From Streptomyces sp. rh34 (GTDB lineage Bacteria > Actinomycetota > Actinomycetes > Streptomycetales > Streptomycetaceae), in assembly GCF_002551245.1 (NCBI RefSeq), contig NZ_NTGZ01000004.1:1-64000 (forward strand): DNA of 64,000 bases. The letters are read 5' to 3'. Below the pieces are notes generated by a model that was not told where the DNA came from, searched no databases, and was given only the letters and a program-made list of their open reading frames with translations. Below, in pieces: positions 15,575-24,489 of the stretch; position 1 is the first letter of the stretch, and each line of letters starts with the position of its first letter. The position numbers and the translations under genes are program-made.

Positions 15575-16111
15575 ATGGCAAAAGGAAAGCCCGTCGAAGC
15601 CGAAGTCTCCGCCCGCCGCGCCAAGCTCATCAGGCTGCGCCGCGAAGGCGTCCGCTACGACGACCCACGCATCCTGGACCTCGGATACAGCGACAGCGGT
15701 GCCGCCCGTAAGGACGTTATCCGCGCCCTTGAACGGAACCGCAACGAGGAAGCCGCCGAGGTCTCCGTCTACCGGCAGCAGGAGAACGAACGCCTCGACT
15801 CCCTCCTCGAAGCAGTCTGGGACAAAGCCACCACCCCCAGCCTCGTCTTCAACAAGGAGCGCGAGGTTGTCGCCGAGGAGATCGACCTCAAGGCCGTCGA
15901 CACCGTCCTCAAGCTCATGGACCGCCGCGCCAAGCTCAACGGCCTGGACATGCCGCAGCGCACCGAACTCTCCGGGCCCGACGGCGGCGCGGTCCCGTTT
16001 GGCACCGGGTCCCTCGACGAGCTGAACGCCCTGATCGGCTTCGCCGGACAGAACACCCCCACGAAGGCGACCGCCAAGCCGAAGGACACCGGTGGCAACA
16101 CCGACGGATGA
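15575..16111 (+). CDS. terS: Probable small terminase subunit
   Basis: 178 residues immediately before and overlapping the large terminase gene by 20 bases. The N-terminal part is basic with a HTH look (AKLIRLRREGVRYDDPRILDLGYSDSGAARKDV), suited to recognising packaging DNA. A helical middle (DLKAVDTVLKLMDRRAKLNGL) resembles the oligomerisation region and the phrase RRAKLNGLD is common in phage small terminases. The C-terminus is flexible. It should form a ring that presents phage DNA to the large subunit. Confidence 0.75.
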   Translation: MAKGKPVEAEVSARRAKLIRLRREGVRYDDPRILDLGYSDSGAARKDVIRALERNRNEEAAEVSVYRQQENERLDSLLEAVWDKATTPSLVFNKEREVVAEEIDLKAVDTVLKLMDRRAKLNGLDMPQRTELSGPDGGAVPFGTGSLDELNALIGFAGQNTPTKATAKPKDTGGNTDG

Positions 16112-19100
16112 GCTCCTCGAGGACGCACTGCTCCACGAATACCGGGAGCTGCCCGTCCCCGAACGGCGCCGTATCGCCCAAGCGGCCAGCCCCGACATCC
16201 GCCTCCGCCTCGCCTGGGTGGAGCGGCAGATGGCCATGGACCGCTCTCCGGGCGCCCTCGCATCCGTCCTTACCGAAGGCCGGGAGAAGCAGGCCCCGCA
16301 CCTCGACATGATCGACGACGTGTTCCGGCGGATTGCCGCAGGGGAGCGAATGCAGGTGATGATCACCTGCCCGCCAAGGCACGGGAAGGCGCTGGCCCTT
16401 GAGACGCCCATTCCCACGCCGAAAGGCTGGACGACCATGGGCGAACTCAAGGCCGGCGATGAGGTCTTCGACGAGCTCGGGAAGCCGTGCACGGTCACCT
16501 GGACTTCGCCCACTTGGTACGACAGGCCGTGCTTTGACGTCGTCACCGACAGCGGCGGACACATCGTTGCGGACTACGCCCACGAGTGGAAGGCCAGCCT
16601 GGACCGGCGGTACCCCGATCGTCTCTACAACACCTGCGACCTCGCACGCACGCGCGCCAAGCAAGCAATGATCTGGACAGCGAACGCCCTCGAGCTCCCG
16701 GACCAAGAGCTCCCCGTACCGCCGTACCTGCTTGGAGCCTGGCTGGGAGATGGGCGCTCCGACGATGGCGGCATAACGGCGGACCCGGAGGACGCCAAGC
16801 ATCTGCGAACCGTCATCCACGAGCTTGGCTACAAGACGGTCCAGTGGTCGAGGCCAACCGTCTTCGGTGTAGTCGGCTTGCGCAGCCAGCTCCGCAGTCT
16901 TGGAGTGCTCGGCAACAAGCACGTCCCGGCGCAGTACCTGCGAGGATCGATCGAACAGCGCAGGGCTCTGCTTCAAGGCCTCGTGGACACCGACGGGCAT
17001 GTGGCCAAGGACGGGCAGGTCGAGTTTTGCAGTATCAAGCGAGGACTCGCGGAAGCCGTGCAGGAGCTGGTGTACAGCTTGGGCGGGAAAGCCTCGCTCA
17101 TCACAGGAGACGCCACGCTCAACGGGCGCTTCATCTCCAAGAAGTACCGCGTGATGTTCTACATGGAGGGAGCCGCTCGGCTGCCACGCAAGGCAGCCAA
17201 GTGCCGTACCGGCATACGGAGCAACCGGCACTACGTCATGGCGATGCGGCGTAGCGCGACAGCCACCCGCTGTATCGAGGTCGACTCCCCATCACACCTC
17301 TTCCTGGCCGGTCGAGCCATGATCCCCACCCACAACAGCCAGCGCGCCTCCCGGTGGGGGCCGCTCTGGTACCTCCGCCGGAACCCGACCGCCCGGGTCA
17401 TGCTCGCCTCGTACGGTGCCGAGCTCGCCGACGACCACGGGCGCTGGGTCCGCGACCAGCTACGCCTTCACGGCAACACCCTCGGCGTACGCCTCGACCC
17501 CGCCTCCCGGGCCGCGAACCGCTTCGACCTCGAAACTCCCCGCGGGTCATCCGTACGCGGCGGCATGGTCACTGCTGGCGTCGGAGGGTCGCTGACCGGC
17601 AAGGGATTTTCGCTCGGCGTCATCGACGACCCGTTCAAAGGTTCCGACGACGCGAACAGCCCTGCCCAGCGCCAACGCGTCTGGGACTGGTACCGGTCCG
17701 TGTTCTACACCCGCCGCGCCCCCGGCGCCTCCATCGTCCTCATTAACTGTATAGTGGGATCCATGAGAGCTTTGGGGGGAGATGGGCGCTGGAAGCCCAT
17801 ATCTGAGATTCGACCTGGCGACACGGTTGTGTCTCTGGCGGATGATCAGAAGACGCTTGTCACGGCCAAGGTCATGGGTCAGCGACTGTCCGGGGAGGAC
17901 GCCACGCTCAACGTCGCGACGGATCGGCTGTCCCTTCGGGTGAACGGACGGCACCCCTTCGCCGTTCTTCGCTCGGACAAGGTGCGCCCTGATCCGCTGA
18001 AGGACCTCCACTGGGTCAGGGCGGAGGACTTGGAGGTGGGTGACCTCGTCATCACGACCAAGTCACTTCCGGACGACTACGTGGCGAGCGATGTCCTACC
18101 GGACGGGTCACCTGTCGATGAAGAACGCGCCTGGTTGCTCGGATACCTACTCGGAGACGGGTGGGCTGGGGAGAACAGACGAGCCAACGGCCGGATCAAC
18201 TACTACGTGGCCTGCGCTAAGGGCAGCAGCCAGAAGGAGTGGAAGCAGGACCTGGATGATCGCTTGTTCGCAGCGCTGGATGGGTGGTCGCCGAACAAGG
18301 TCTACGAGACCAAGTTCGGGTACTGGCGGACCGAGTGGGCTGACGGAGGGCGACTCCTGCGCCAGATGGGTTATGGAAGCGGCGCGAGGGGCAAGCGCGT
18401 GCCGGACTGCGTTTGGGGCTGGTCTCCGAGTCTGCGGCGCGCGTTCCTGTTCGGATACGCAGAAGCTGACGGAGGGCTCCAGTACAAGGGGAAGAAGCGT
18501 GACACCGCGCCCGTGTGGCGTATCGGGTCGGTCAATAAGGAACTCCTCGATGACGTGCGGGACCTTGCGCTGACCTGCGGTGTCAGGCCGACCACCGTCT
18601 TCGTGGACAGGCCGCGTTGGCAGCAGCCTCCCGGGAGCCCGAAGCCGGTTCTCAGCACCCTCTGCAGCATCGGTCTCTCCTTCGGTCCATCCCACGCAGA
18701 AGGGCGGGGATCGATCCGAATCGGCTCACCACACCCGGCCCCTGAGCATCTGCGCTACGAGAGGATCAGGAGCATCACTCCCGGCCCTGCCTTGCCCGTA
18801 TACGACCTTGCGGTCGAGGGAACGGAGAATTTCGTCGCCGAAGGGTTCGTGGTTCACAACACGCGCTGGCACGAGAAGGACCTCTCCGGGCAGATCCTCG
18901 ACACCGAACCCGAGAACTGGACCCTGATCGACCTCCCCGCCCTCGCTCTCTCCGACACCGACCCCCTCGGCCGGCAACCCGGCGAAGCCCTCTGGCCCGA
19001 GCAGTACGACGAAGAGGAACTCGCCCGCACCAAACGAGCCGTCGGTGAACGTGTCTGGTGGGCCCTCTACCAACAGCAGCCCCGCCCCCTCGAAGGCGGC

Positions 19101-19718
19101 GTCTGGCAGTGGGCATGGATCACCGACAACCGCATCAACCCCGTTGCGTTCCGCGCCGTCGACCTCACCCGCGTCGTCGTCGCCCTTGACCCCGCGGGAG
19201 GCGACACCCCCGGGCACGACGAATCCGGGATCGTCGCCGCCGGCCGTTCCGCCGACGGCCACTACTACGTCCTCGCCGACCGCACCGGAAGCCATAGCGC
19301 CGAAGCCCGCGGCCGTGAAGCCTGCCTCCTCGCCCTTGAACTGCAAGCCGATGCCATCGCCGTCGAAACGAACTACGGCGGCGACATGGCCCGCCAGAAC
19401 GTCATCCAGGCCTGGAACGAGCTCGAGCGGAATGGGCGCACCAAGGGGCAGCCGATGCCCCGGGTGGTGGACGTCACCGCGAAGAAAGGCAAACGCCTAC
19501 GCGCCGAGCCCATTGCCCAGCTGTACGAGACGAACCTGGTGCACCACCTTGCCGAGTTCCCATCTCTCGAGACCCAGATGGTCACCTGGGTGCCCGGCAT
19601 GGACTCACCCGACCGGCTCGACGCACTCGTCCACGCACTCACCGAGCTCGCCAACCCGGCCGCAGCGTCCGTCGGAACCAGTACGTACAGCGACCACCGC
19701 CTGACCGGGCGCCGCTGA
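16092..19718 (+). CDS. terL: Large terminase subunit precursor interrupted by two inteins
   Basis: 1208 residues as translated; removing two inteins (316 and 371 residues) leaves 521, a normal large terminase. The GTG at 16092 has AAGGA 6 bases upstream. The ATPase has Walker A CPPRHGK|S split by intein 1, Walker B LGVIDDP (about 509-515), and the coupling motif IVLIN|TRWHEKDL split at its start by intein 2. The nuclease domain shows ALDPAGGD, then VETNYGGD and finally SPDRLDALVHAL, acidic clusters typical of the RNase H-like fold. It cuts and pumps phage DNA into the prohead through the portal. Splicing is required for activity because both insertions disrupt catalytic motifs. Confidence 0.95.
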   Translation: MATPTDELLEDALLHEYRELPVPERRRIAQAASPDIRLRLAWVERQMAMDRSPGALASVLTEGREKQAPHLDMIDDVFRRIAAGERMQVMITCPPRHGKALALETPIPTPKGWTTMGELKAGDEVFDELGKPCTVTWTSPTWYDRPCFDVVTDSGGHIVADYAHEWKASLDRRYPDRLYNTCDLARTRAKQAMIWTANALELPDQELPVPPYLLGAWLGDGRSDDGGITADPEDAKHLRTVIHELGYKTVQWSRPTVFGVVGLRSQLRSLGVLGNKHVPAQYLRGSIEQRRALLQGLVDTDGHVAKDGQVEFCSIKRGLAEAVQELVYSLGGKASLITGDATLNGRFISKKYRVMFYMEGAARLPRKAAKCRTGIRSNRHYVMAMRRSATATRCIEVDSPSHLFLAGRAMIPTHNSQRASRWGPLWYLRRNPTARVMLASYGAELADDHGRWVRDQLRLHGNTLGVRLDPASRAANRFDLETPRGSSVRGGMVTAGVGGSLTGKGFSLGVIDDPFKGSDDANSPAQRQRVWDWYRSVFYTRRAPGASIVLINCIVGSMRALGGDGRWKPISEIRPGDTVVSLADDQKTLVTAKVMGQRLSGEDATLNVATDRLSLRVNGRHPFAVLRSDKVRPDPLKDLHWVRAEDLEVGDLVITTKSLPDDYVASDVLPDGSPVDEERAWLLGYLLGDGWAGENRRANGRINYYVACAKGSSQKEWKQDLDDRLFAALDGWSPNKVYETKFGYWRTEWADGGRLLRQMGYGSGARGKRVPDCVWGWSPSLRRAFLFGYAEADGGLQYKGKKRDTAPVWRIGSVNKELLDDVRDLALTCGVRPTTVFVDRPRWQQPPGSPKPVLSTLCSIGLSFGPSHAEGRGSIRIGSPHPAPEHLRYERIRSITPGPALPVYDLAVEGTENFVAEGFVVHNTRWHEKDLSGQILDTEPENWTLIDLPALALSDTDPLGRQPGEALWPEQYDEEELARTKRAVGERVWWALYQQQPRPLEGGVWQWAWITDNRINPVAFRAVDLTRVVVALDPAGGDTPGHDESGIVAAGRSADGHYYVLADRTGSHSAEARGREACLLALELQADAIAVETNYGGDMARQNVIQAWNELERNGRTKGQPMPRVVDVTAKKGKRLRAEPIAQLYETNLVHHLAEFPSLETQMVTWVPGMDSPDRLDALVHALTELANPAAASVGTSTYSDHRLTGRR
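16389..17336 (+). other. Intein 1 with LAGLIDADG endonuclease, class 3 features
   Basis: 316 residues (precursor 100-415) between K99 and S416 of the terminase. It begins with Ala instead of Cys or Ser and ends His-Asn. It has W67 two residues after the block B His (AHEW), C295 in block F (RCIEVD) and T314 before the final His-Asn, the W-C-T set that defines class 3 inteins, which start splicing from the internal Cys. Two LAGLIDADG-like motifs (LLGAWLGDG near 117 and LLQGLVDTDG near 194) mark a homing endonuclease. Boundaries are set by the restored Walker A motif. Confidence 0.88.
17748..18860 (+). other. Intein 2 with LAGLIDADG endonuclease, class 1
   Basis: 371 residues (precursor 553-923). 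It starts with Cys (CIVGS), has a block B His in NGRHPF, ends VVHN and is followed by Thr as the +1 residue, the standard class 1 arrangement. LAGLIDADG-like motifs are LLGYLLGDG (near 130) and LFGYAEADGG (near 234). Its codon use is less GC-biased than the flanking extein, consistent with separate arrival. Removal joins IVLIN to TRWHEKDL. Confidence 0.9.
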
Positions 19719-19744
19719 CCGGGGGCAGCACCAGAGCCCCGCGA

Positions 19745-19773
19745 CCGTACGCTGATCACATGGCGCGGGGCCT
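19745..19773 (+). promoter_or_regulatory. Repeated signals upstream of the portal gene
   Basis: CCGTACGCTGATC (19745-19757) also occurs at 39477-39489 before the protease gene, and GGCGCGGGGCCT (19762-19773) is copy 2 of the 12-mer. Together they fill the 72-base gap before the portal. They may be late promoter or mRNA elements. Confidence 0.45.
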
Positions 19774-19790
19774 GTCACAGAGGAGTTCTG

Positions 19791-21692
19791 GTGGGTCTCA
19801 GGCAGATCGCCATCCACGCATGGAGCTGGCTGAACTACAAGCCGGTGTACTCCGACGCGATGGGCATGCCCAACCGGCGGGCATTCCCCGAGGCCCAGGC
19901 CATGTGGGTGCCCGCCGAAGACGAGCGGCGCCTCGCCGCGTACAAGCTGCTGTCCGCGTACGACCACAACCAGGCCGCCGAGATCGCCGAGGTCGTCGAC
20001 GGGGCATCCGCCCGCGACCGGCGCGAGTTCGGCGATCCGTCAATGTTCATCGACACGCTCGTCGCGAACGTCCTGGGGCGTGACCAGAAGATTGTGGTCC
20101 CCGGCGCCGAGCAGACCGCGGCAGGGGAGGCTGACGCAGCGTCTGTCGCCATGGCGGAACGCGTCCAGGACCTGTTGCGGGACTGGGCCAAGGCTGAGCT
20201 GCTGCCCATGCGCCTCCAGCAGTGCGAACGCAAGACCGTTGCCCTCGGGGACGGTGTGTACCGCATGGCGTGGGACCCGGCGAAGCGCCGGCCGACGCTG
20301 CGGGTCACAGACCCCGGGTTCTACTTCCCCGTGATCGGGGAGGACGACGACGGCGGCGAGTACCCGCGGCGCGTCCACTTCGCATGGGAGCTGCCCGCCG
20401 ACCCCAAGCGGGGTCTCAAGGCCAGGTTGCGGCGCATCACGTACGAGCTGGACTGGATTCGGCCCCTCACCGTCGCAGGGGTCGACGAGACCGGCACGCG
20501 CGCCGTCCGAGCCCTGCCCCCGCCTCCCGACTCCGTCCCAAGCGACGCTGACGCCACCGAGCCCGTTGGCCCCGCCCTGACCCCTGGCGACATCATCGAG
20601 CCCGAGTCCGGGGCCATCGCCCGCCAGTACGCATGGAACGACGAGCCCTCCTACTTCACCTGCTACCTCACCGACGCCACCTGGATCATCGGCGACATCA
20701 AGGGCCCCGTCGACGTCGACTCCCTCCCCGCCGCCGGGGCCACCTACGCAACCCGGTCCGACGGAGAAGTCCTCGACCACCTCGACCTCCTTATCGACTT
20801 CATCCCGGTCGTTCATGTCCCCAACACGGTGCCGCCGGCCGAAGAGCACTGGGGGCAGTCGTCCCTCGCGAAGGCGTTGCAGGTCTTCGACGAGCTGGCC
20901 GGCTCCGACACCGACTCCGCCCGCGCGTCCGCAACCACCGGGCTGCCGATGCTCGCCGTGTCCGGCGTCAGTGACCCCCGGCAGGAACTGGCCGCGGGCC
21001 CCGGCATGGTCTTCAAGCTGGGGGACAACGGGCGCCTCACCGCCGTCGACACCTCCAACGCCCTGGCCGAACTCCGCAACCACGTCGCCGACCTCAAGGA
21101 CCGGGCGTCAACGATCGTGCGCCTGCCTGCGGTGTCCCTGGGCACCCTCAGCCCGTCCGAGGTGCCGTCCGGGTTCGCCATGCAGATCAGCCTCGGCCCC
21201 CTCGACTCCCTCATCGGCAGCATGCGCCTGGCCCGCGAACACAAAGAAGCCCTCGTCCTCAAGTTCGCCCAACGCCTGTACATCGCAGGGCAGCACCCCG
21301 ACTGGGTGGGCGTCACACCGCAGGACGCCGAACTGGTCCGCGGCCCGTACACGCCGACCGACAAGGCCGCTGTCCTCGAGCAGGTCGCCAACGGGGTAGA
21401 GAAGGGTGTTCTGTCTCTCGAGACGGGGGTGCGGATGCTCACCGACGCCGGTTTCCCCATCGACGACGTCGAGAGGGAGATCGAGCAGATTCAGTCCCGT
21501 CAGTTCGAGCAGGCCCGGTTCCTCGCCGACGCCCTCGGCAACGCGGAAGAGGTCGCCGACTTCCTCGGACGGCAGGCCCCGGAACAGCAGGAGGCTCCCG
21601 CCCCCGTCCTTCCCCCAGTCGGCAACGAGGGAGAAGAGGACGACGAAGACCCCCTGACCCAGGGGCAGCAGGGGAGCGGGGGCAACGAATGA
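19791..21692 (+). CDS. Phage portal protein
   Basis: 633 residues. The GTG at 19791 has GAGGAG 5 bases upstream. Length, place after the large terminase and the phrases EDERRLAAYKLLSAYDHN and the conserved central region (DELAGSDTDSARASATTGLP, then ITVRLPA-like TIVRLPAVSLG) fit SPP1-type portal proteins of actinophages. The dodecamer sits at one capsid corner, passes DNA and starts head assembly. The C-terminus is acidic and Gln/Glu-rich and probably extends into the head. Its stop overlaps a possible upstream start of the scaffold gene. Confidence 0.85.
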   Translation: MGLRQIAIHAWSWLNYKPVYSDAMGMPNRRAFPEAQAMWVPAEDERRLAAYKLLSAYDHNQAAEIAEVVDGASARDRREFGDPSMFIDTLVANVLGRDQKIVVPGAEQTAAGEADAASVAMAERVQDLLRDWAKAELLPMRLQQCERKTVALGDGVYRMAWDPAKRRPTLRVTDPGFYFPVIGEDDDGGEYPRRVHFAWELPADPKRGLKARLRRITYELDWIRPLTVAGVDETGTRAVRALPPPPDSVPSDADATEPVGPALTPGDIIEPESGAIARQYAWNDEPSYFTCYLTDATWIIGDIKGPVDVDSLPAAGATYATRSDGEVLDHLDLLIDFIPVVHVPNTVPPAEEHWGQSSLAKALQVFDELAGSDTDSARASATTGLPMLAVSGVSDPRQELAAGPGMVFKLGDNGRLTAVDTSNALAELRNHVADLKDRASTIVRLPAVSLGTLSPSEVPSGFAMQISLGPLDSLIGSMRLAREHKEALVLKFAQRLYIAGQHPDWVGVTPQDAELVRGPYTPTDKAAVLEQVANGVEKGVLSLETGVRMLTDAGFPIDDVEREIEQIQSRQFEQARFLADALGNAEEVADFLGRQAPEQQEAPAPVLPPVGNEGEEDDEDPLTQGQQGSGGNE

Positions 21693-21718
21693 CGCAACCC
21701 GTGCTTTCCTTGGATCAA

Positions 21719-21730
21719 GGCGCGGGGCCT
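21719..21730 (+). repeat. 12-mer GGCGCGGGGCCT, copy 3 of 3
   Basis: Lies 28 bases before the preferred scaffold start at 21758. The other two copies are in untranslated gaps, which supports a non-coding role here too. Confidence 0.5.
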
Positions 21731-21757
21731 GGAACAAGTTTGGGAGGACTTGCGCTT

Positions 21758-22501
21758 ATGCGTCGCCCCACGCAGCACCACCGCATCCCCACCACCCAGC
21801 CGGCGTGGATGCACCCCTACACCGGCGTGACCGCCCTCGGCGTGTTCTACAACGACGGCGGCACCCCCCCGGCCGGAGACTCGAACCCCCAGGACCCCCC
21901 GAAGCCCAGCCCGCCCGCCACACCCCGCACCTTCACCCAGGACGAACTCACCGCGCTCGCCGCGAAGGAGAAAGCCCAGGGGGAACGCGCCGGCGCGAGG
22001 GCCGCCCTCGAGAAGGTTGCCGCCGACCTCGGGTTCACGAACCTTGAGGACGCGAAGGCGTTCATCGAGGAAGGCCGCAGGGCCAAGGAAGCCCAGCTCA
22101 CCGAGCAGGAGAAGCGGGAACGTGAACTCGCCGACCGCGAGGCCCGCGCTGACGCCCGCGAGAAGGCCGCCGCCGACCGGGAACGGGCCGCGACCCGTCG
22201 GGCCATCCTCGTCGGGCTCGGTGCGACCGGTGTAGACCTCGAGGACGCTGTCGCCCTTCTCCGTGTCCCCGACGACGCCGACGACACCGCGATCACCGAG
22301 GCTGCCGAAGCGCTCAAGGGGCGCCGCGGTGAGCTCTTCGGAGTCGCCCGCCCCAGTGACCCGGCGGCCGTCTCGGGGCTCCCCCCGGCCCCCGGCGGTG
22401 CACCCGCCGGAGGACCCCCCGCACGCCAGACCCCCACCGGTAAGCCCGGCGACCGAGGGCGCGAAATGGCCCGCCTGCGCGGCCACAAGCCCGCCGCATA
22501 A
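21758..22501 (+). CDS. Capsid scaffolding protein
   Basis: 247 residues. It has the classic scaffold make-up: a Pro-rich start, a long charged helix (about 75-165, for example EKRERELADREARADAREKAAADRERA) and a basic Gly/Pro-rich tail ending RGHKPAA that would contact the capsid protein. It lies between portal and capsid genes. The ATG at 21758 is preferred (GGGAGG about 10 bases upstream, 12-mer repeat before it); an in-frame ATG at 21689 that overlaps the portal stop would add 23 residues. Confidence 0.8.
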   Translation: MRRPTQHHRIPTTQPAWMHPYTGVTALGVFYNDGGTPPAGDSNPQDPPKPSPPATPRTFTQDELTALAAKEKAQGERAGARAALEKVAADLGFTNLEDAKAFIEEGRRAKEAQLTEQEKRERELADREARADAREKAAADRERAATRRAILVGLGATGVDLEDAVALLRVPDDADDTAITEAAEALKGRRGELFGVARPSDPAAVSGLPPAPGGAPAGGPPARQTPTGKPGDRGREMARLRGHKPAA

Positions 22502-22543
22502 CCACAGACTTCCCGGCCACTGGTCGGGGTTGGGACCACGCCC

Positions 22544-22606
22544 TCTCCTCGTGGACGCACACCCCACGGGGTGCAGCTGTCACCGCACGCCGCTTTCACG
22601 AGGAGA
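22544..22606 (+). promoter_or_regulatory. Inverted repeat masking the decoration gene ribosome binding site
   Basis: TCTCCTCGTG (22544-22553) is the exact complement of CACGAGGAGA (22597-22606), and the second arm contains the AGGAG site for the GTG at 22612. A smaller ACCCC/GGGT hairpin sits in the loop. The fold would reduce translation until opened. Confidence 0.5.
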
Positions 22607-22611
22607 AGGCA

Positions 22612-23037
22612 GTGAACGACTTCCAGCCCTCCTCCTACACGGACAGCGTCACAGCCGACCGGCCGTGGCTCGCGTCCCTGGTAGGAGTCCAGGACACCAA
22701 CACCATCACCCTCGACCTGAGCAAGTTCACCGCGGACACCCACTACGTGGTCTCCGCGAACCCGCTGCTCCAGGGTCGTACGGTCATGAAGTCCGGCATC
22801 CCTCTCGGGAAGATCACCGCGTCCGGGCTGTACGCCCCGTACGCGTCCGCTGCCGTGGACGGCAGCGAGGACCTCGCAGGGTTCCTGGTCTCCGAGATCA
22901 GCTTCAACCCCACCTCCGTGAAGGCTTCCGGTGCCCTTCTGTGGCACGGAGAAGTCTTCGCCGCAGAGCTCCCCGTCGCCCTCGACCCGGCCACCGTCAC
23001 CTCCGTGGCGCCCGGCGTCAACATCCACTACCGGTAG
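22612..23037 (+). CDS. Head decoration protein
   Basis: 141 residues from a GTG with AGGAG upstream. The sequence is beta-rich with small hydrophobic residues (ITLDLSKFTADTHYVVSANPLLQGRTV and PSVKASGALLWHGEVFAAELP-like end). It directly precedes the major capsid gene, the lambda gpD position, and resembles the lambda D / HK97-type head stabiliser group. It would bind the outside of the expanded capsid. Confidence 0.75.
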   Translation: MNDFQPSSYTDSVTADRPWLASLVGVQDTNTITLDLSKFTADTHYVVSANPLLQGRTVMKSGIPLGKITASGLYAPYASAAVDGSEDLAGFLVSEISFNPTSVKASGALLWHGEVFAAELPVALDPATVTSVAPGVNIHYR

Positions 23038-23052
23038 AAGGAGGAGATCACT

Positions 23053-24105
23053 ATGGAGGCTCTTGAGCTCCTCCTGCAGGACACCAACGACACCGACCTG
23101 ACGGTGTTCGCCCGCTCCATCGACACCCCCGCGAACTACCGGCTCACCCAGGAAGTGCTGCCCGAGCGGCAGATCCAGGGCGTCCGGTTCAAGACGACGT
23201 CCGCGAAGCGGCGGGTCAACGCCGCGAAGTTCCGGGCGTACGACGCGCCGACGGCCATGGCGAAGCGCCAGGCCGAGCGAGTCGTGAACGAGGGCATGCT
23301 GCCCGCCCTGGGCCAGACCCTCGCCGTCTCCGAGATGGACCAGATCCTCCTCGACGTCGGCCACGGCCAGGACACCCAGCAGTACATCGACCTGCTGTAC
23401 TCCGACGTGGAGCGGCACGTCGAATCCATCAAGACGGCACAGGAACTCGCCGCCGGCCAGCTCCTGGCCACCGGTGCGGTCAACCTCCCCGGCCTGGGCC
23501 TGGACGTCGACTGGAACGTCCCGGCGCTGAACATGCCGACCGCGGCAGTCCTGTGGGACGACCCGGCCGCCACCCCCCTGTCCGACGAGCGGGCGTGGAT
23601 GGACTACCTCGTCGACAACGGCGCCCCCGCCCCGCGCGAGATCATCACCTCGCGTCGGGCTCGGGCACTCCTCGCGTCCAACGCCGAGTACCGGACCGCC
23701 TACTACGGCTCATCCACCGTGGGCGGAACCCCGACCGCGACGCTCGCACCGAACGAAGTCGACACGGTCCGAGCCCGCTACGGGCTCCCGCCGATCGTCA
23801 CGTACGACGTGCAGGTGTGGAACGACGACGTCTACCAGCGTGTCCTCCCGGACAACAAGTGGATCATGGTGCCGAACGTTCCGGCCTCCGAGTGGGCACA
23901 GACCCAGTACGGAGTCACCCGCGAAGCCGCCAAGTTCACGTCCGGCACCAACCCGGCGCTCGTCCGGGAAGAGGCCCCCGGCATCGTCGTCGTCTCCAAG
24001 GTCGACGACAACCCCGTCCAGATCTACACCCGCGGCGCTGCGATTGGCATGCCCGTTCTGTACGTCCCGGACATCCACATCTCCGCGACCGTCCTCGGGG
24101 CGTGA
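23053..24105 (+). CDS. Major capsid protein, HK97 fold (lambda gpE type)
   Basis: 350 residues; AAGGAGGAG lies 7-8 bases before the ATG. Length, gene order and phrases such as RLTQEVLPERQIQGVRFKTT, a long helix with AMAKRQAERVVNEGMLPALG, DNKWIMVPN and the closing GAAIGMPVLYVPDIHISATVL fit the lambda gpE-type major capsid family seen in actinophages. No N-terminal delta domain is present, in line with a separate scaffold gene. It forms the icosahedral shell. Confidence 0.88.
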   Translation: MEALELLLQDTNDTDLTVFARSIDTPANYRLTQEVLPERQIQGVRFKTTSAKRRVNAAKFRAYDAPTAMAKRQAERVVNEGMLPALGQTLAVSEMDQILLDVGHGQDTQQYIDLLYSDVERHVESIKTAQELAAGQLLATGAVNLPGLGLDVDWNVPALNMPTAAVLWDDPAATPLSDERAWMDYLVDNGAPAPREIITSRRARALLASNAEYRTAYYGSSTVGGTPTATLAPNEVDTVRARYGLPPIVTYDVQVWNDDVYQRVLPDNKWIMVPNVPASEWAQTQYGVTREAAKFTSGTNPALVREEAPGIVVVSKVDDNPVQIYTRGAAIGMPVLYVPDIHISATVLGA

Positions 24106-24110
24106 CCGCC

Positions 24111-24404
24111 ATGGCCAAGCTCAGCAAGGCCGTGTACGTACGCGACCCGGAACGCCACCGAACCGTCGTCCTGCTCCCGGGCGAGGAACCCGCACCGCAC
24201 CTTGCGGCACTGGTCACCAACCCCGACTGCTGGGAAGACGGCAAGGCGCCGTCCGCCCAGGACGACGCCGACACCCCGCCCAAGGACGAAACGGCCGCCA
24301 AGGGCGACGACTCCGAGGACACCAAGCAGGCCGCCCGTAAGACGGCGGCCAAGAAGCCGGCCCGGGGCCGGACGGCCGCCGATGAGGGCACCGGCGGCCA
24401 GTAA
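24111..24404 (+). CDS. Small head protein with Lys/Ala-rich tail
   Basis: 97 residues, ATG at 24111 five bases after the capsid stop. The first 45 residues form a small beta-like domain (AVYVRDPERHRTVVLLPGEEPAPHLAALV), and the rest is a charged, disordered Lys/Ala/Asp tail (TKQAARKTAAKKPARGRT). Small proteins of this type often follow the capsid gene in Streptomyces phages. It may stabilise or decorate the head; no family is certain. Confidence 0.65.
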   Translation: MAKLSKAVYVRDPERHRTVVLLPGEEPAPHLAALVTNPDCWEDGKAPSAQDDADTPPKDETAAKGDDSEDTKQAARKTAAKKPARGRTAADEGTGGQ

Positions 24405-24409
24405 GCGGC

Positions 24410-24453
24410 GTGCGGGCCCGACCCCCTGGTGGGGCGCCAGGCCGGGCCCGCAC
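24410..24453 (+). terminator. Terminator hairpin after the capsid genes
   Basis: Perfect 11-bp stem GTGCGGGCCCG (24410-24420) with CGGGCCCGCAC (24443-24453), in the 85-base gap after the capsid-proximal gene. It probably lowers expression of the connector genes relative to capsid. Confidence 0.55.
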
Positions 24454-24489
24454 CTGCACCCCTTCCCCCGCCCCTGACAGGAGGACCTG

